NCBI RefSeq assembly: GCF_900115205.1
Contig: NZ_FOYQ01000002.1
Coordinates: 434,001-498,000, forward strand
Origin: Robiginitalea myxolifaciens
GTDB lineage: Bacteria; Bacteroidota; Bacteroidia; Flavobacteriales; Flavobacteriaceae
Direction of reading: 5' to 3'
DNA length: 64,000 nt
Numbering within the stretch: the first letter of the stretch is position 1; every line of letters begins with the position of its first letter. Under the pieces are notes generated by a model that saw nothing but the letters and a program-made list of their open reading frames with translations, searched no databases and was not told the DNA's origin. A program made the translations under genes and the position numbers. Shown one piece after another: positions 24,520 through 34,625 of this stretch.

Positions 24520-26442
24520 ATGAGCAATCGTATTTCCGAACGCGTAGCCGATTTTTTGGGTCGCTTCCCCCCTTTTAACGAATTTACCTCCCGGGATCTG
24601 GAAGCTCTTGCCCTGGAGGTAGATATCGTATATAAAGAGAAGAGCAGCTTTATTTTCAAACAGGGCGAAAAAGTACATTCCAGTTTCTATGTTGTCCATA
24701 AAGGTGCGGTAGAGCTCAGACATAGCAACGATGGATCCATCATAGACATCTGTGATGAAGGGGATATTTTTGGCTTACGTCCGCTTGTCGCAGGAGAAGA
24801 TTACAAATTACAGGCACAGGCCCGGGAAGAAAGTATCCTTTACGCCATTCCCATTGCGGTATTCCGACCTTATATTCAGAGCTACGAAGAAGTCGGGAAC
24901 TTCTTGTTGGAGAGTTTTGCTTCAAACACCCGAAACCCCTATTCCAAGGAACACAGCGGTAAGCTGCAACTCACGGTAACTGACAATCCGGTTACATCAG
25001 GAATAAACACCTCGTATACCGCTGTTATTCCCCTCGAACCCAAGAAGAAAATTATCCGGTGCGAACCGCAGACTCAAATTCGCGAGGTAGCCGAGCTAAT
25101 GACCCACCATTCAGTGGGATCCGTGCTGGTCATGAATGGGGACATCGCTGTGGGCATCATAACGGACAAGGATCTAAGGAACCAGGTGGCAACTGGTAAA
25201 TTTCCGATCGATGCGGCGGCTGAGAACATAATGAGTAGTCCGCTGATTACCTACCCCAGCACACTCACCATAAGTCAGGCCCAACTGGCCATGATGAAAA
25301 ACGATATCAGCCATCTGATTCTTACAGAAGACGGAACCCCGGATAGCCCGGTTAAAGGGATGCTTTCTAAATACGATGTCTTGCTGGCCCTGGGGAATAA
25401 CCCCGAGGTACTGATGCGAGCCATTAAGCGTACACGAAAGATCAAGCGGATTGTCCCGATTCGAAAACGTGTTGTTCAGTTACTTCAGGGCTACCTGCAG
25501 AATAATTTTCCCATGTCATTGACGACCCGGTTGATTTCCGAACTCAATGACGCCTGCATCAAACAAGTCATTGCCCTTTCCTTAAAAAAGGAAGGACCTC
25601 CCCCGGTGCCATTTTCCTGGCTATCGTTGGGAAGTCAGGGACGCGGAGAGCAACTCCTGCATACGGATCAGGACAATGCCATCCTTTTTGCCGATGTTCC
25701 TAAAAAAGAGTTGCCCGCGGTCAGCAACTATTTCAAAAACTTGGCCGAACGTATTAACCGAGGCTTAAGAACCATTGGTTATGAATACTGTCCCGCCGAC
25801 ATGATGGCCTCCAATCCCGCCTGGTGCCAGAGTTTGGGCGCCTGGAAAACCCGGGTTACCGAGTGGATCAGTAATCCGGGCAAAGAAGAGGTCTTACTCT
25901 CCTCTATATTTTTTGATTATAACCATACCTACGGCGATCCCACACTAGTTCGGGAGCTGTCGGATCATATTTTTAAGACCGCTGAGTCCTACCCTATGTT
26001 TTATACCCATTTGGCGGCAGGGGCATTGCAAAACCCTTCCCCCACTGGTTTTTTCCGGCAGTTTCTGGTGGAACAGGACGGAAAGCATAAGGACTTTTTT
26101 GACCTCAAACACCGCGCCCTTATGCCCTTAACCGATGCTGCAAGGGTGTTGATTTTGTCCCATCATATCAAAAGTATTAACGGTACGGCGGCCCGTTTTG
26201 AAAAACTGGCCGAATTGGAACCAAATAATCGGGAATTCTTCCTTTCCTGTTCCTACGCGACCAAAGCTTTGCTAAAATTCAGGACAAAACAAGGGCTGCT
26301 TCACGGGGATTCCGGTCGGTTTATAGCGTTGGATAATTTGAGTAAGGAGGAAAAAATTAAGCTTAAGCGAACCTTTAAAACCATAAGTGAACTCCAGGAG
26401 CTCTTGACCATACGCTTCAAGGGTGCCACTTTACTTTTATAA
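24520..26442 (+). CDS. DUF294 nucleotidyltransferase-like protein with cNMP and CBS domains
   Basis: A 640-residue cytoplasmic protein. Order of domains: cyclic-nucleotide-binding-like (about residues 20-125), a pair of CBS domains (about 180-300; VGSVLVMNGDIAVGIITDKD and a second copy), a GlnD-like nucleotidyltransferase (LGSQGRGEQLLHTDQDNAIL near 368-387) and a DUF294 C-terminal domain. In other bacteria this protein is paired with an exonuclease next to acs/actP acetate genes and may sense adenylates and modify a target. The exonuclease gene follows with no gap. Target unknown. Confidence 0.9.
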   Translation: MSNRISERVADFLGRFPPFNEFTSRDLEALALEVDIVYKEKSSFIFKQGEKVHSSFYVVHKGAVELRHSNDGSIIDICDEGDIFGLRPLVAGEDYKLQAQAREESILYAIPIAVFRPYIQSYEEVGNFLLESFASNTRNPYSKEHSGKLQLTVTDNPVTSGINTSYTAVIPLEPKKKIIRCEPQTQIREVAELMTHHSVGSVLVMNGDIAVGIITDKDLRNQVATGKFPIDAAAENIMSSPLITYPSTLTISQAQLAMMKNDISHLILTEDGTPDSPVKGMLSKYDVLLALGNNPEVLMRAIKRTRKIKRIVPIRKRVVQLLQGYLQNNFPMSLTTRLISELNDACIKQVIALSLKKEGPPPVPFSWLSLGSQGRGEQLLHTDQDNAILFADVPKKELPAVSNYFKNLAERINRGLRTIGYEYCPADMMASNPAWCQSLGAWKTRVTEWISNPGKEEVLLSSIFFDYNHTYGDPTLVRELSDHIFKTAESYPMFYTHLAAGALQNPSPTGFFRQFLVEQDGKHKDFFDLKHRALMPLTDAARVLILSHHIKSINGTAARFEKLAELEPNNREFFLSCSYATKALLKFRTKQGLLHGDSGRFIALDNLSKEEKIKLKRTFKTISELQELLTIRFKGATLLL

Positions 26443-27114
26443 ATGGCTGGCGTAGCGGGTACTTGGAGGAAAATGCTAAGCAGGTTTTGGGAGAAGCCAT
26501 TACCTGAAGGGATTGCAGCGGATTTACAAGCTGTGAGCTTTGTAGTACTCGATACGGAAACAACGGGTTTTGACCCGGAACGGGATCGCATTCTGAGCCT
26601 GGGTCTATTGAAGATCAAGGGTACCCGAATTGCGATTAATCAGGGTGTGGAATTATTTCTGGAGCAAGAGCATTTTGATCGACAGAGTGTTCCAATCCAT
26701 GGGATACTAAAGGAAGGACGTCACAAGCGAGTCCCTGAGGCCGAAGCGATGGCACTTCTCGACACCTACTGCAAGGATGCAATCCTGGTTGGACATCATC
26801 TGGGTTTTGATCTGAGCATGATTTACAGGGCACGCAAAAGAAATGAGCTGCCCGAACTTAGGAACCCGGCATTAGACACTGAAAAGCTCTATAGGAAAAG
26901 CCTGATAAAAAGTCCTGTTTTGAAAAAGAAAGAGCATTACTCCCTGGACGAATTGGCAAAGGCTTATGACCTGAATTGCAAAGATCGGCATACCGCACTC
27001 GGGGACGCCTATATTACAGCGATGGCCTTCCTGCATATCCTCAACAGACTGCAAAGCAAAAAGGATTTATCTACCCGACAGCTCCTACAGCTAGGTCAAA
27101 TCAGTTCATTTTAA
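26443..27114 (+). CDS. DnaQ-like 3'-5' exonuclease
   Basis: A 223-residue DEDDh exonuclease: ExoI motif VVLDTETTGFDP (about residues 30-41), ExoII LVGHHLGFDLSM (about 114-125) and ExoIII HTALGDAYITAMAF (about 185-198). These nucleases trim 3' ends of DNA or RNA; the family includes the PolC and epsilon proofreading domains. It starts immediately after the DUF294 stop (TAAATG). Substrate and partner are not known. Confidence 0.92.
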   Translation: MAGVAGTWRKMLSRFWEKPLPEGIAADLQAVSFVVLDTETTGFDPERDRILSLGLLKIKGTRIAINQGVELFLEQEHFDRQSVPIHGILKEGRHKRVPEAEAMALLDTYCKDAILVGHHLGFDLSMIYRARKRNELPELRNPALDTEKLYRKSLIKSPVLKKKEHYSLDELAKAYDLNCKDRHTALGDAYITAMAFLHILNRLQSKKDLSTRQLLQLGQISSF

Positions 27115-27307
27115 CGGATTCGTGTATTTCATCGAAAAAATTGATGATTTCATCTAATTCTCCCGTTGTCTTTTTAAGTTTATGCTATCGGAAACCAGGT
27201 GTTTTCATGATCAGGCATCCCAAATCGCCTGAATAATTGACGCCCCTGGGGCCTGAAGGACTCAAATTTTCTTGTAAAAGGTGGGTCCATCACCCAAAAA
27301 CCTACTT
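27115..27307. other. Intergenic region before the DUF5060 gene
   Basis: 193 bp without a convincing gene. A minus-strand stub at 27103-27180 reads as a plausible protein tail (KKTTGELDEIINFFDEIHES) but has no start codon and an in-frame stop upstream, so it may be a gene remnant. A GATGATTTCATC palindrome-like motif lies inside it. Confidence 0.3.
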
Positions 27308-30300
27308 ATGCACCTGAAAACTACCCTGCTGGCGATAGCTTGCCTATTGTCGGTAACCCTTACACATGGCCAGACTACAATTCTTGGCGAACTCAAAAAA
27401 TGGCACACCGTCCGCATACAATTCCAGGGTCCTTCGACCAGTGAATCCGCAGCGGTAAATCCTTTTCTCGATTATCGCCTCAATGTAAAATTTACTGCCC
27501 CCGACGGACGTCAAATCGATGTTCCCGGATTCTATGCAGCCGATGGAAATGCCGCCGAGACAAACGCCAGCTCCGGCGCCATCTGGGAAGTACGCTTTAG
27601 CCCGGATCAGATAGGATCATGGAGTTATTCCGCTTCCTTCCGCACTGGTTCAGACATCGCTATTGACCTGGCATCCAATGCAGGTACGGCAACTTCATTT
27701 GATGGTGCCAACGGTAGTTTCTCTATAGGTGCAAGCGATAAACCACTACCCGACAACCGCGCCAAAGGACGCCTTTCCTATGTAGGGGAACGCTACTTAC
27801 AATTCGAAGAAAGCGACACCTATTTCCTGAAAGCCGGAGCCGATTCACCCGAAAACCTGTTGGCCTGTGCTGATTTTGACAATACCGTTGGTAGCAAAAC
27901 ATGGGGGCCCCATGCACAGGACTGGAATAGTGGAGACCCAACCTGGGATGGCGGCAAAGGCAAAGGAATTATAGGTGCTGTTAACTACCTGGCAGACAAG
28001 GGTATGAATGCTTTCTCTTTCCTAACCATGAATGTTATTGGAGATGGGAAGGATGTTTGGCCCTGGGTTTCCAGTGCACACAGTGGCCTGGATGGTGCCG
28101 GAGGTCAGGATGCTGAGAACAGAACCCGTTACGACGTCTCCAAACTGGAGCAGTGGGAAATCCTGTTCGCACATGCAGATAGCAAAGGCATGTACCTTCA
28201 CTTTAAAACCCAGGAAACCGAGAACGATCAACTGCTTGACGGGGGAGACCTGGGCACCACGAGGAAACTCTATTACCGGGAACTGATCGCACGATTCGGG
28301 CATCACCTTGCCCTGAACTGGAATCTCGGAGAGGAAAACGATATTTTCGCCGAGCTCTCCGATCCGAATCAATCGCGCATTAAGTCGTATGCGGCTTATG
28401 TTCGGGACCTGGATCCCTATGATCACAATATCGTGATCCATAGCTACCCTTCCCAAAAACAGCCTGTTTACGGGCCACTACTTGGAAACGAGGATTTTAC
28501 CGGAGCTTCATTACAAAGTAATATCAATAACGTCCATGACGATGTGAAATACTGGATCGATCAGGCAGAAGCCAGTGGCAAGACCTGGGTTGTTGCTAAC
28601 GACGAACAGGGAGGCCACCAGGTCGGTGTTGCTGCCGATGCCTCGTATTCCGGAGATAAGGGAGAGCAAGCCGATAACCGGGACGAAGTAAGACACCGAA
28701 TCCTTTGGGGTACTTTGCTAGCCGGAGGTGCCGGTGTAGAATACTACTTCGGGTATCAGACGGGCGAAACCGATTTAACGGCAGAGGACTGGAGAAGCCG
28801 GGCCACCAAATGGGACGATGCCCGCCACGCCCTGGATTTCTTTAACGAACACCTTCCGTTTTGGTCGATGTCTTCTAATGACGGCCTTACCGGGAAATCA
28901 GACAACTACTGCCTGGCAAAATCGGGTGAGATTTATGCCATTTACCTGAATGGAGGAGGTACGGACCAACTAAACCTCAACGGACAAAGTGGCACCTATG
29001 AGGTATTGTGGTATAACCCGGCCAGCGGAGGGTCCCTGCAAACCGGGAGCGTTAGCAGTATTGAAGGTGGTGGTTCCCGCAGCCTGGGAAATGCCCCTTC
29101 CAGCCAAAATTCGGATTGGGTAGTACTGGTACGCAAAACTTCAGATTCCGGCGGCGGTTCCGATCCCGGAGATGGCGCATGCCAGGGAGCCTATCAGGAA
29201 CAAAATGGCCTGGTAGTTATCGAAGCTGAAAACCTCAATACCACCTCCGGATGGGTTCAGCGCAGTGCCGCCAGTGGTTATACCGGATCCGGTTACCTGG
29301 AATGGATCGGTGGTGATAACTTCGGAAGCCCCGGTAATGGTACTATCCCGGTGCCTATTCAGATTAATACCCCTGGAAAATATCGCTTCCAGTGGCACTC
29401 CAAGGTAGGACAGGGAACCAACCCTACCGAACATAATGATTCCTGGCTCCGCTTTCCAGATGCCTCCGATTTTTACGGAGAAAAGTCGGGAAGCAGGGTA
29501 TATCCTCATGGGAGTGGCAAAAGCCCGAACCCCGAGGGTGCCGGTTCGGCCGGATGGTTTAAAGTTTACATCAGTGGGTCTACTGCCTGGAGTTGGGCCA
29601 CCTATACCAGCGACAATGATGGCCACTTCATCTATGTGGAATTCGATACCCCGGGTACGTACACCATGGAAATCTCAGGCCGCTCGAACAATCACCTGAT
29701 AGACCGTATTACCCTTAGCCTTAACGATTCAGGGGCAACAGACCTTAATTTAGCCGAAACCCCGTGTGATGGCAGTGGCAATGAACCCGTTGCAGTTTCC
29801 GGGGTTACGGTTAGCCCGGAAGTAGTGAGCCTGTTTATAGGACAGTCTTTGCGGCTATCAGCGGATGTGCAGCCTGCAAGCGCCTCCGACAAGCGTGTGA
29901 CCTGGAGCAGTTCTGATGCCAGTATTGTCAGTGTGAATACCAATGGAGAGATCCTGGCTCTTGCCCCGGGGCAAGTAACGATCACCGCGGTTACTGCCGA
30001 CGGTGGATACAGTGATACCGCCCTGGTAGATGTTAGTCCTCCGGACGATCCCAACGATCCCGGAGACGATCCTGATGACGATCCCGATGACGATCCGAAC
30101 GATACGCCTGGCGTACTCCCGGTAATGAATGGCACAACTGCCACTGGACTGGAAGGAAGCAACCTTGTTTTCGAATTTACCCTGGATAAGGCAGTCTCAG
30201 AACGGGTTGAAATCCCGCTGATCTTTGACGATATCACGGCAAGGCGAAACGATTACGAGCCACTACAGGAAATTCTGGTTTTCGAGGCTGGCGCTACCCT

Positions 30301-30688
30301 GGCGATCCTCGAGGTTGCCACCGTATCCGATAACCGCATCGAAAACAATGAAAGTTTTGAGATTCGCGCGACCGACGACTCGGGAAGCCTGGGTGTCCAG
30401 GTACCTGAAGTGTTGGCAATAGGCACCATTGTTGACGATGACCAGCCCATGAAGGTGTCTCCGAACCCCGCAACGCCTTTTAGCCAGGTAGCCATAGCCT
30501 ATGTTCAGGAAGGAAGTTACCAGCTGGAGCTATTCGATACTTCAGGGAACCTGCAGCAACGGCTTACTATTGAGGTCCGGGAAGGTGAAGAAACATCCTT
30601 TGAGCTGGGCGATTTAGCGCGCGGCCTCTATATCGTGAACCTAACAGGCAGCGATTACTCCTATACCGCTAAGCTAATGGTACGATAA
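27308..30688 (+). CDS. DUF5060 glycoside-hydrolase-like protein, T9SS-sorted
   Basis: A 1126-residue secreted protein; the ATG at 27308 gives a signal peptide ending THGQ. Domains in order: DUF5060 beta-sandwich (about residues 25-115), TIM-barrel glycoside-hydrolase-like region (about 130-580; candidate acids E342/E343 in NLGEEN and E433 in NDEQGG), a CBM-like module (about 634-809), Big_2 Ig-like (about 828-911), an Asp/Pro linker (912-933), a Calx-beta-like domain, and a T9SS type A sorting domain (last 80 residues). It probably cleaves a polysaccharide outside the cell; the substrate is unknown. It converges on purC with a 2-bp gap. Confidence 0.9.
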   Translation: MHLKTTLLAIACLLSVTLTHGQTTILGELKKWHTVRIQFQGPSTSESAAVNPFLDYRLNVKFTAPDGRQIDVPGFYAADGNAAETNASSGAIWEVRFSPDQIGSWSYSASFRTGSDIAIDLASNAGTATSFDGANGSFSIGASDKPLPDNRAKGRLSYVGERYLQFEESDTYFLKAGADSPENLLACADFDNTVGSKTWGPHAQDWNSGDPTWDGGKGKGIIGAVNYLADKGMNAFSFLTMNVIGDGKDVWPWVSSAHSGLDGAGGQDAENRTRYDVSKLEQWEILFAHADSKGMYLHFKTQETENDQLLDGGDLGTTRKLYYRELIARFGHHLALNWNLGEENDIFAELSDPNQSRIKSYAAYVRDLDPYDHNIVIHSYPSQKQPVYGPLLGNEDFTGASLQSNINNVHDDVKYWIDQAEASGKTWVVANDEQGGHQVGVAADASYSGDKGEQADNRDEVRHRILWGTLLAGGAGVEYYFGYQTGETDLTAEDWRSRATKWDDARHALDFFNEHLPFWSMSSNDGLTGKSDNYCLAKSGEIYAIYLNGGGTDQLNLNGQSGTYEVLWYNPASGGSLQTGSVSSIEGGGSRSLGNAPSSQNSDWVVLVRKTSDSGGGSDPGDGACQGAYQEQNGLVVIEAENLNTTSGWVQRSAASGYTGSGYLEWIGGDNFGSPGNGTIPVPIQINTPGKYRFQWHSKVGQGTNPTEHNDSWLRFPDASDFYGEKSGSRVYPHGSGKSPNPEGAGSAGWFKVYISGSTAWSWATYTSDNDGHFIYVEFDTPGTYTMEISGRSNNHLIDRITLSLNDSGATDLNLAETPCDGSGNEPVAVSGVTVSPEVVSLFIGQSLRLSADVQPASASDKRVTWSSSDASIVSVNTNGEILALAPGQVTITAVTADGGYSDTALVDVSPPDDPNDPGDDPDDDPDDDPNDTPGVLPVMNGTTATGLEGSNLVFEFTLDKAVSERVEIPLIFDDITARRNDYEPLQEILVFEAGATLAILEVATVSDNRIENNESFEIRATDDSGSLGVQVPEVLAIGTIVDDDQPMKVSPNPATPFSQVAIAYVQEGSYQLELFDTSGNLQQRLTIEVREGEETSFELGDLARGLYIVNLTGSDYSYTAKLMVR

Positions 30689-30690
30689 GC

Positions 30691-31656
30691 CTAATGCTCC
30701 GCTCGAAAGGACTGCAGGAAGGTTAGTACGTTATCCTCAATGCGTTTATGAATATCACCGGTCTCGGCCCGTTCAAAGGTAAGGCCGGTGATTTGTTCAT
30801 ATAGCTCAATGTAACGCTCCGATACCGTGGCTATATAGTCATCCGGCATTTCCGGGAGCGTTTGCCCTTCCAGCCCCTGGAAATTATGTGAGATTAGCCA
30901 TTGTCTCACAAATTCCTTGGAGAGTTGCTTCTGGGGTTCCCCCTGGGCCTGTCGCTCCTCATATCCAGCTTCGTAGAAGTAACGGGAGGAATCCGGTGTG
31001 TGGATTTCGTCGATCAACACGATTTTACCATCCGGGGTTTTCCCGAATTCGTACTTGGTGTCAACCAGAAGCAAGCCTTTCTCGGCGGCCAATTCAGTAC
31101 CCCTTTGAAACAGGGCCCGGGTATATTCCTCCAACACTTTGTAATCTGCTTCACTCACAATGCCCCGGCTAATAATTTCTTCACGGGAAATATCCTCGTC
31201 GTGATCGCCTTGCTCGGCTTTAGTAGCCGGAGTAATTATGGGTGCGGGTAAACGGTCGTTCTCGCGTAATCCTTCAGGTAGCGGCACCCCACAAAGACTT
31301 CGTTTCCCAGCTTTGTATTCGCGGGCAGCATGCCCGGCCAAATAGCCGCGGATTACCATTTCCACCTTAAAGGGTTCGCATCGAAAGCCTACAGCAACGT
31401 TGGGATCCGGACTGGCTAAAAGCCAATTGGGAACGATATCAGAGGTCTGCTGCATCATCCGGGTAGCGATCTGATTCAGGATTTGTCCTTTAAAGGGAAT
31501 TCCCTTAGGCATTATAACGTCGAAAGCCGAGAGCCGATCGGTCGCAATCATAACCAGTAAGTTGTCCTGCAGGGAGTAAACCTCCCGAACTTTTCCCTTG
31601 TACACCCCCAGTTGTCCTGGAAAATTAAAATCAGTTTGGGTCAATGCAGGAGTCAT
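30691..31656 (-). CDS. purC: Phosphoribosylaminoimidazolesuccinocarboxamide synthase
   Basis: Makes SAICAR from CAIR and aspartate in purine synthesis. The 321-residue enzyme shows the SAICAR synthetase motifs [29 protein letters not shown] and [20 protein letters not shown] (at residues about 195-214). Normal length for the longer eukaryote-like PurC form common in Bacteroidota. It is 28 nt downstream of phoH on the same strand. Confidence 0.97.
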   Translation of the reverse strand: MTPALTQTDFNFPGQLGVYKGKVREVYSLQDNLLVMIATDRLSAFDVIMPKGIPFKGQILNQIATRMMQQTSDIVPNWLLASPDPNVAVGFRCEPFKVEMVIRGYLAGHAAREYKAGKRSLCGVPLPEGLRENDRLPAPIITPATKAEQGDHDEDISREEIISRGIVSEADYKVLEEYTRALFQRGTELAAEKGLLLVDTKYEFGKTPDGKIVLIDEIHTPDSSRYFYEAGYEERQAQGEPQKQLSKEFVRQWLISHNFQGLEGQTLPEMPDDYIATVSERYIELYEQITGLTFERAETGDIHKRIEDNVLTFLQSFRAEH

Positions 31657-31684
31657 GGTTCTGTGGGTATGAATTGCTGAAGCA

Positions 31685-32638
31685 TTAGTTTTGATGCTCT
31701 ATAGTCTTGTAGGCATCGATGACTTTTTTAACCAGTTTGTGGCGAATTACATCTTTGTCGTCGAGATAAATCATGGCGATCCCCTTTACATTTTTCAGTA
31801 TCAAAAGCGCCTCTTTTAATCCGGATATCACTCTTCTGGGGAGGTCGATCTGCCCGGGATCTCCAGTGAGCAGGAATTTTGCATTCTTTCCCATACGCGT
31901 TAGGAACATTTTCATCTGGGCATGGGTCGTATTCTGCGCCTCGTCGAGGATAACGAAGGCATGGTCCAGCGTCCTTCCCCGCATAAAGGCCATCGGGGCA
32001 ATCTGTATGGTACCGTCTTCGATGTACTTTGCCAAACGCTCTGCAGGGATCATGTCCCGCAGGGCGTCGTACAGCGGTTGCATATAAGGATCGAGTTTTT
32101 CCTTGAGGTCTCCCGGGAGGAAACCCAGGTTCTCCCCCGCTTCAACAGCGGGTCGGGTAAGGATAATGCGCTTGACCTGTTTGGCTTTCAGCGCCCTTAC
32201 GGCAAGAGCTACCCCGGTATAGGTTTTCCCGGTTCCCGCGGGCCCGATTGCGAATACCATGTCGTTTTTTTCGACCGCATCTACCAACCTGCGCTGATTG
32301 GTAGTTCTGGCCTTAATCAATTTACCGGCCACCCCATGCAGTAACACTTCCCCACTGCTCTCGGAATTCTGGTATTCTGCTTCATCTACACTCTCCAGGA
32401 TACGATCAATACTGTTTTCGTCCAGGTTGTTGTAGCGATTGTAGTGGTCCGTTAGCATTTTGAAACGCTTCTCGAATTCCTCCAATAGGGGCGGATCCCC
32501 AAAGGCCTTTATCTCCGTACCCCGCGCCACTAACTTTAGCTTGGGATAGAATTTTTTGATGTGGTTAAAATTGGAGTTGCGTTCCCCGAAGAATTCCCGG
32601 GGGTTGATATCGGTAAGTTCCAGGCTGAGTTCGTTCAA
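31685..32638 (-). CDS. phoH: PhoH family ATPase
   Basis: A 317-residue P-loop ATPase with Walker A GPAGTGKT at 132-139 and [20 protein letters not shown] in the Walker B region. PhoH-like proteins are ATPases thought to act in RNA metabolism or phosphate stress. The gene uses a TTG start: no ATG exists near the conserved N-terminus, and the product [18 protein letters not shown] matches the usual PhoH beginning. It is co-directional with purC. Confidence 0.94.
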   Translation of the reverse strand: MNELSLELTDINPREFFGERNSNFNHIKKFYPKLKLVARGTEIKAFGDPPLLEEFEKRFKMLTDHYNRYNNLDENSIDRILESVDEAEYQNSESSGEVLLHGVAGKLIKARTTNQRRLVDAVEKNDMVFAIGPAGTGKTYTGVALAVRALKAKQVKRIILTRPAVEAGENLGFLPGDLKEKLDPYMQPLYDALRDMIPAERLAKYIEDGTIQIAPMAFMRGRTLDHAFVILDEAQNTTHAQMKMFLTRMGKNAKFLLTGDPGQIDLPRRVISGLKEALLILKNVKGIAMIYLDDKDVIRHKLVKKVIDAYKTIEHQN

Positions 32639-32693
32639 AAATCAGATATTTGCAGGGGTGAAAAACAAGGGTGCAGCGCCCTTAAATTTTGCT

Positions 32694-32701
32694 TAATTTT
32701 G
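32694..32701 (+). promoter_or_regulatory. Candidate -7 element of the gldFG operon
   Basis: TAATTTTG matches TAnnTTTG and lies 59 bp upstream of the SAM hydrolase ATG at 32761. No clear -33 box was found. Confidence 0.4.
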
Positions 32702-32760
32702 TGAAACAAACTTACGTAAAAATCAGTTTGAGCCTCTAAAAAAAATATCAACAGCACGGG

Positions 32761-33591
32761 ATGCCCATAATCACCCTGACTACGGATTTTGGTAATAAAG
32801 ACCACTTCGTAGGAAGCATCAAAGGAACTATTTACAAGGAGCTGAAAGAGGCCGTAGTGGTCGATATTTCCCACCATGTTACCCCCTTCCACATCCAAGA
32901 ATGCGCTTACCTGCTCAAAAATGCGTATAAATCCTTCCCCGAAGGTAGCATCCATATAGTCGGTGTTGATTCCGAGTTAACCCCTGAAAATAAGCACATT
33001 GCAGTATATGTAGATAAGCATTACTTCATCACTGCGGATAACGGGGTTATCAGTCTTATTCTCGCAGAAGTCCAGCCCGATAAAGTGGTGGAGATTAACC
33101 TGCCCAATAATCCGTATTCCTCCTTTCCCGTACTCGATGTCTTTGTTCCCGTTGCCTGCCATATCTTTCGGGGAGGCACCCTCGAAGTTGTTGGTAAACC
33201 ATTTAGCGCTCTGAAACAATCCCGGGAATTTGCCCCGAGGATTTCCAACGATGGCAATACCATTACCGGTAGTGTTATTTACATAGACAACTACGGAAAT
33301 GTGGTTACAAACATTACCAAAAGTCTGGTGGAGGCCTATCGCAATGGGCGCAACCTGACGCTGGAAGCCCGGAACAAAAAACTACGCCAAATCCACAACA
33401 ATTACTCGGGGATCATCAACTATGAGCTGGACCCTTCTAACCGGAAGGGACCTGGCGACTTATTAGCGCTTTTCAATGCCTCCGGCTACGTGGAACTGGC
33501 CATCTATAAAAGTAATCCGGAGACCGTAGGAGGAGCAGCAACCCTTCTGGGACTCAATTACAGGGACACCGTGATCATAAACTTTAAGTAA
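32761..33591 (+). CDS. SAM hydroxide adenosyltransferase (DUF62 family)
   Basis: A 276-residue enzyme that hydrolyses S-adenosylmethionine to adenosine and methionine; related to the fluorinase/chlorinase family. Signature motifs are ITLTTDFGNKDHFVGSIKG at the N-terminus, VDISHHVTPFHIQECAYLL and DPSNRKGPGDLLALFNASG in the C-terminal domain. It is the first gene of the run to gldG. Adjacent start of the ABM gene (no gap) shows tight coupling. Confidence 0.95.
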   Translation: MPIITLTTDFGNKDHFVGSIKGTIYKELKEAVVVDISHHVTPFHIQECAYLLKNAYKSFPEGSIHIVGVDSELTPENKHIAVYVDKHYFITADNGVISLILAEVQPDKVVEINLPNNPYSSFPVLDVFVPVACHIFRGGTLEVVGKPFSALKQSREFAPRISNDGNTITGSVIYIDNYGNVVTNITKSLVEAYRNGRNLTLEARNKKLRQIHNNYSGIINYELDPSNRKGPGDLLALFNASGYVELAIYKSNPETVGGAATLLGLNYRDTVIINFK

Positions 33592-33885
33592 ATGCTGACC
33601 CGTATCGTTTGTTTGCAGTTTAAGCAAGAAAATATTCCTAGTTTTGAACGGATTTTTGAAAGTTCCCGGGAACGCATCCGCACCTTTCCAGGATGCAAAC
33701 ACCTGGAGTTATTACGGGAATCCGGGGAGGTAGGAATCTTTTTTACCTACAGTAAATGGGAATCTGAATCGGCCCTGGAGAATTATCGGAAATCCCCTTT
33801 TTTCAAGGGTGTCTGGTCACAAACCAAGGCACTCTTTGCGGCTCCGGCAAAGGCCTGGAGTTTGTATAATCATTTAGACGAATAA
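33592..33885 (+). CDS. Antibiotic biosynthesis monooxygenase-like protein
   Basis: A 97-residue dimeric alpha/beta-barrel protein of the ABM family, with FLQFKQENIPSFERIF and WESESALENYRKSPFFKGVW. Such proteins are monooxygenases or have structural roles; the substrate is unknown. It sits between the SAM hydrolase and gldF in a conserved flavobacterial order with gaps of 0 and 8 nt. Confidence 0.9.
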   Translation: MLTRIVCLQFKQENIPSFERIFESSRERIRTFPGCKHLELLRESGEVGIFFTYSKWESESALENYRKSPFFKGVWSQTKALFAAPAKAWSLYNHLDE

Positions 33886-33893
33886 GCCAGTAC

Positions 33894-34625
33894 ATGCGGG
33901 CTATTTTTAGAAAGGAAATTGCATCATTTTTTGGTTCACCGGTGGGCTATCTGGCCATGGGTACCTTCTTGGTGCTCAGCGGTCTGTTCCTTTGGGTATT
34001 TAAAGGCCCGTTCAATATCCCGGATTACGGATTCGCAGACCTGAGCCCTTTTTTCCTCCTGGCGCCCTGGGTGTTGCTACTGCTGATTCCAGCGGTGAGT
34101 ATGCGTACGCTAGCTGAGGAAAGGCGCATGGGAACCCTGGAGTTACTGCTGAGCCGGCCCACATCGGCGGCCAGGATTGTGCTTGGAAAGTTCCTTGGGG
34201 TATTGACCCTCGTTCTAATTTGCCTACTCCCTACCCTGATTTATGTTCTGGCCATATGGCAATTGGGAAGTACTACGGGAAATCTGGATATGGGTCTCGT
34301 ATTGGGATCCTATCTCGGCTTGATCCTCCTCTCGGGAACCTATAGTGCTATTGGAATTTTTGCTTCGAGCCTTACCGAAAATCAGATTGCGGCATTCCTG
34401 TTCGCCATTGTCCTTTGTTTTGCAATGTATTACGGCTTCGAGAGCCTGAGCACACTGTTTTCGGATGGTGCTTCTGCCCTGGACATTGCCGGTATAGGCT
34501 TAAAGGCCCATTATGAAAGCATTAGCCTGGGGGTATTAGACAGCCGGGACGCCGTCTATTTTATTTCCCTCACTTTATTCTTCCTCCTCCTGGCCCTAAT
34601 CCAGGTAAAAAGATTGCGGAAATGA
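33894..34625 (+). CDS. gldF: Gliding-motility ABC transporter permease GldF
   Basis: A 243-residue ABC-2 type permease with six hydrophobic segments, starting MRAIFRKEIASFFGSPVGYL. Residues near 71-87 (SMRTLAEERRMGTLELL) are typical of GldF. With GldG and the ATPase GldA (not in this window) it forms an inner-membrane ABC complex linked to gliding motility in Flavobacterium johnsoniae. It overlaps gldG by 4 nt. Confidence 0.95.
   Translation: MRAIFRKEIASFFGSPVGYLAMGTFLVLSGLFLWVFKGPFNIPDYGFADLSPFFLLAPWVLLLLIPAVSMRTLAEERRMGTLELLLSRPTSAARIVLGKFLGVLTLVLICLLPTLIYVLAIWQLGSTTGNLDMGLVLGSYLGLILLSGTYSAIGIFASSLTENQIAAFLFAIVLCFAMYYGFESLSTLFSDGASALDIAGIGLKAHYESISLGVLDSRDAVYFISLTLFFLLLALIQVKRLRK

Noticed and set aside
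27103-27180. Minus-strand stub with a protein-like tail
   Set aside because: No start codon and an in-frame stop upstream; at most a gene remnant, and too short to support.
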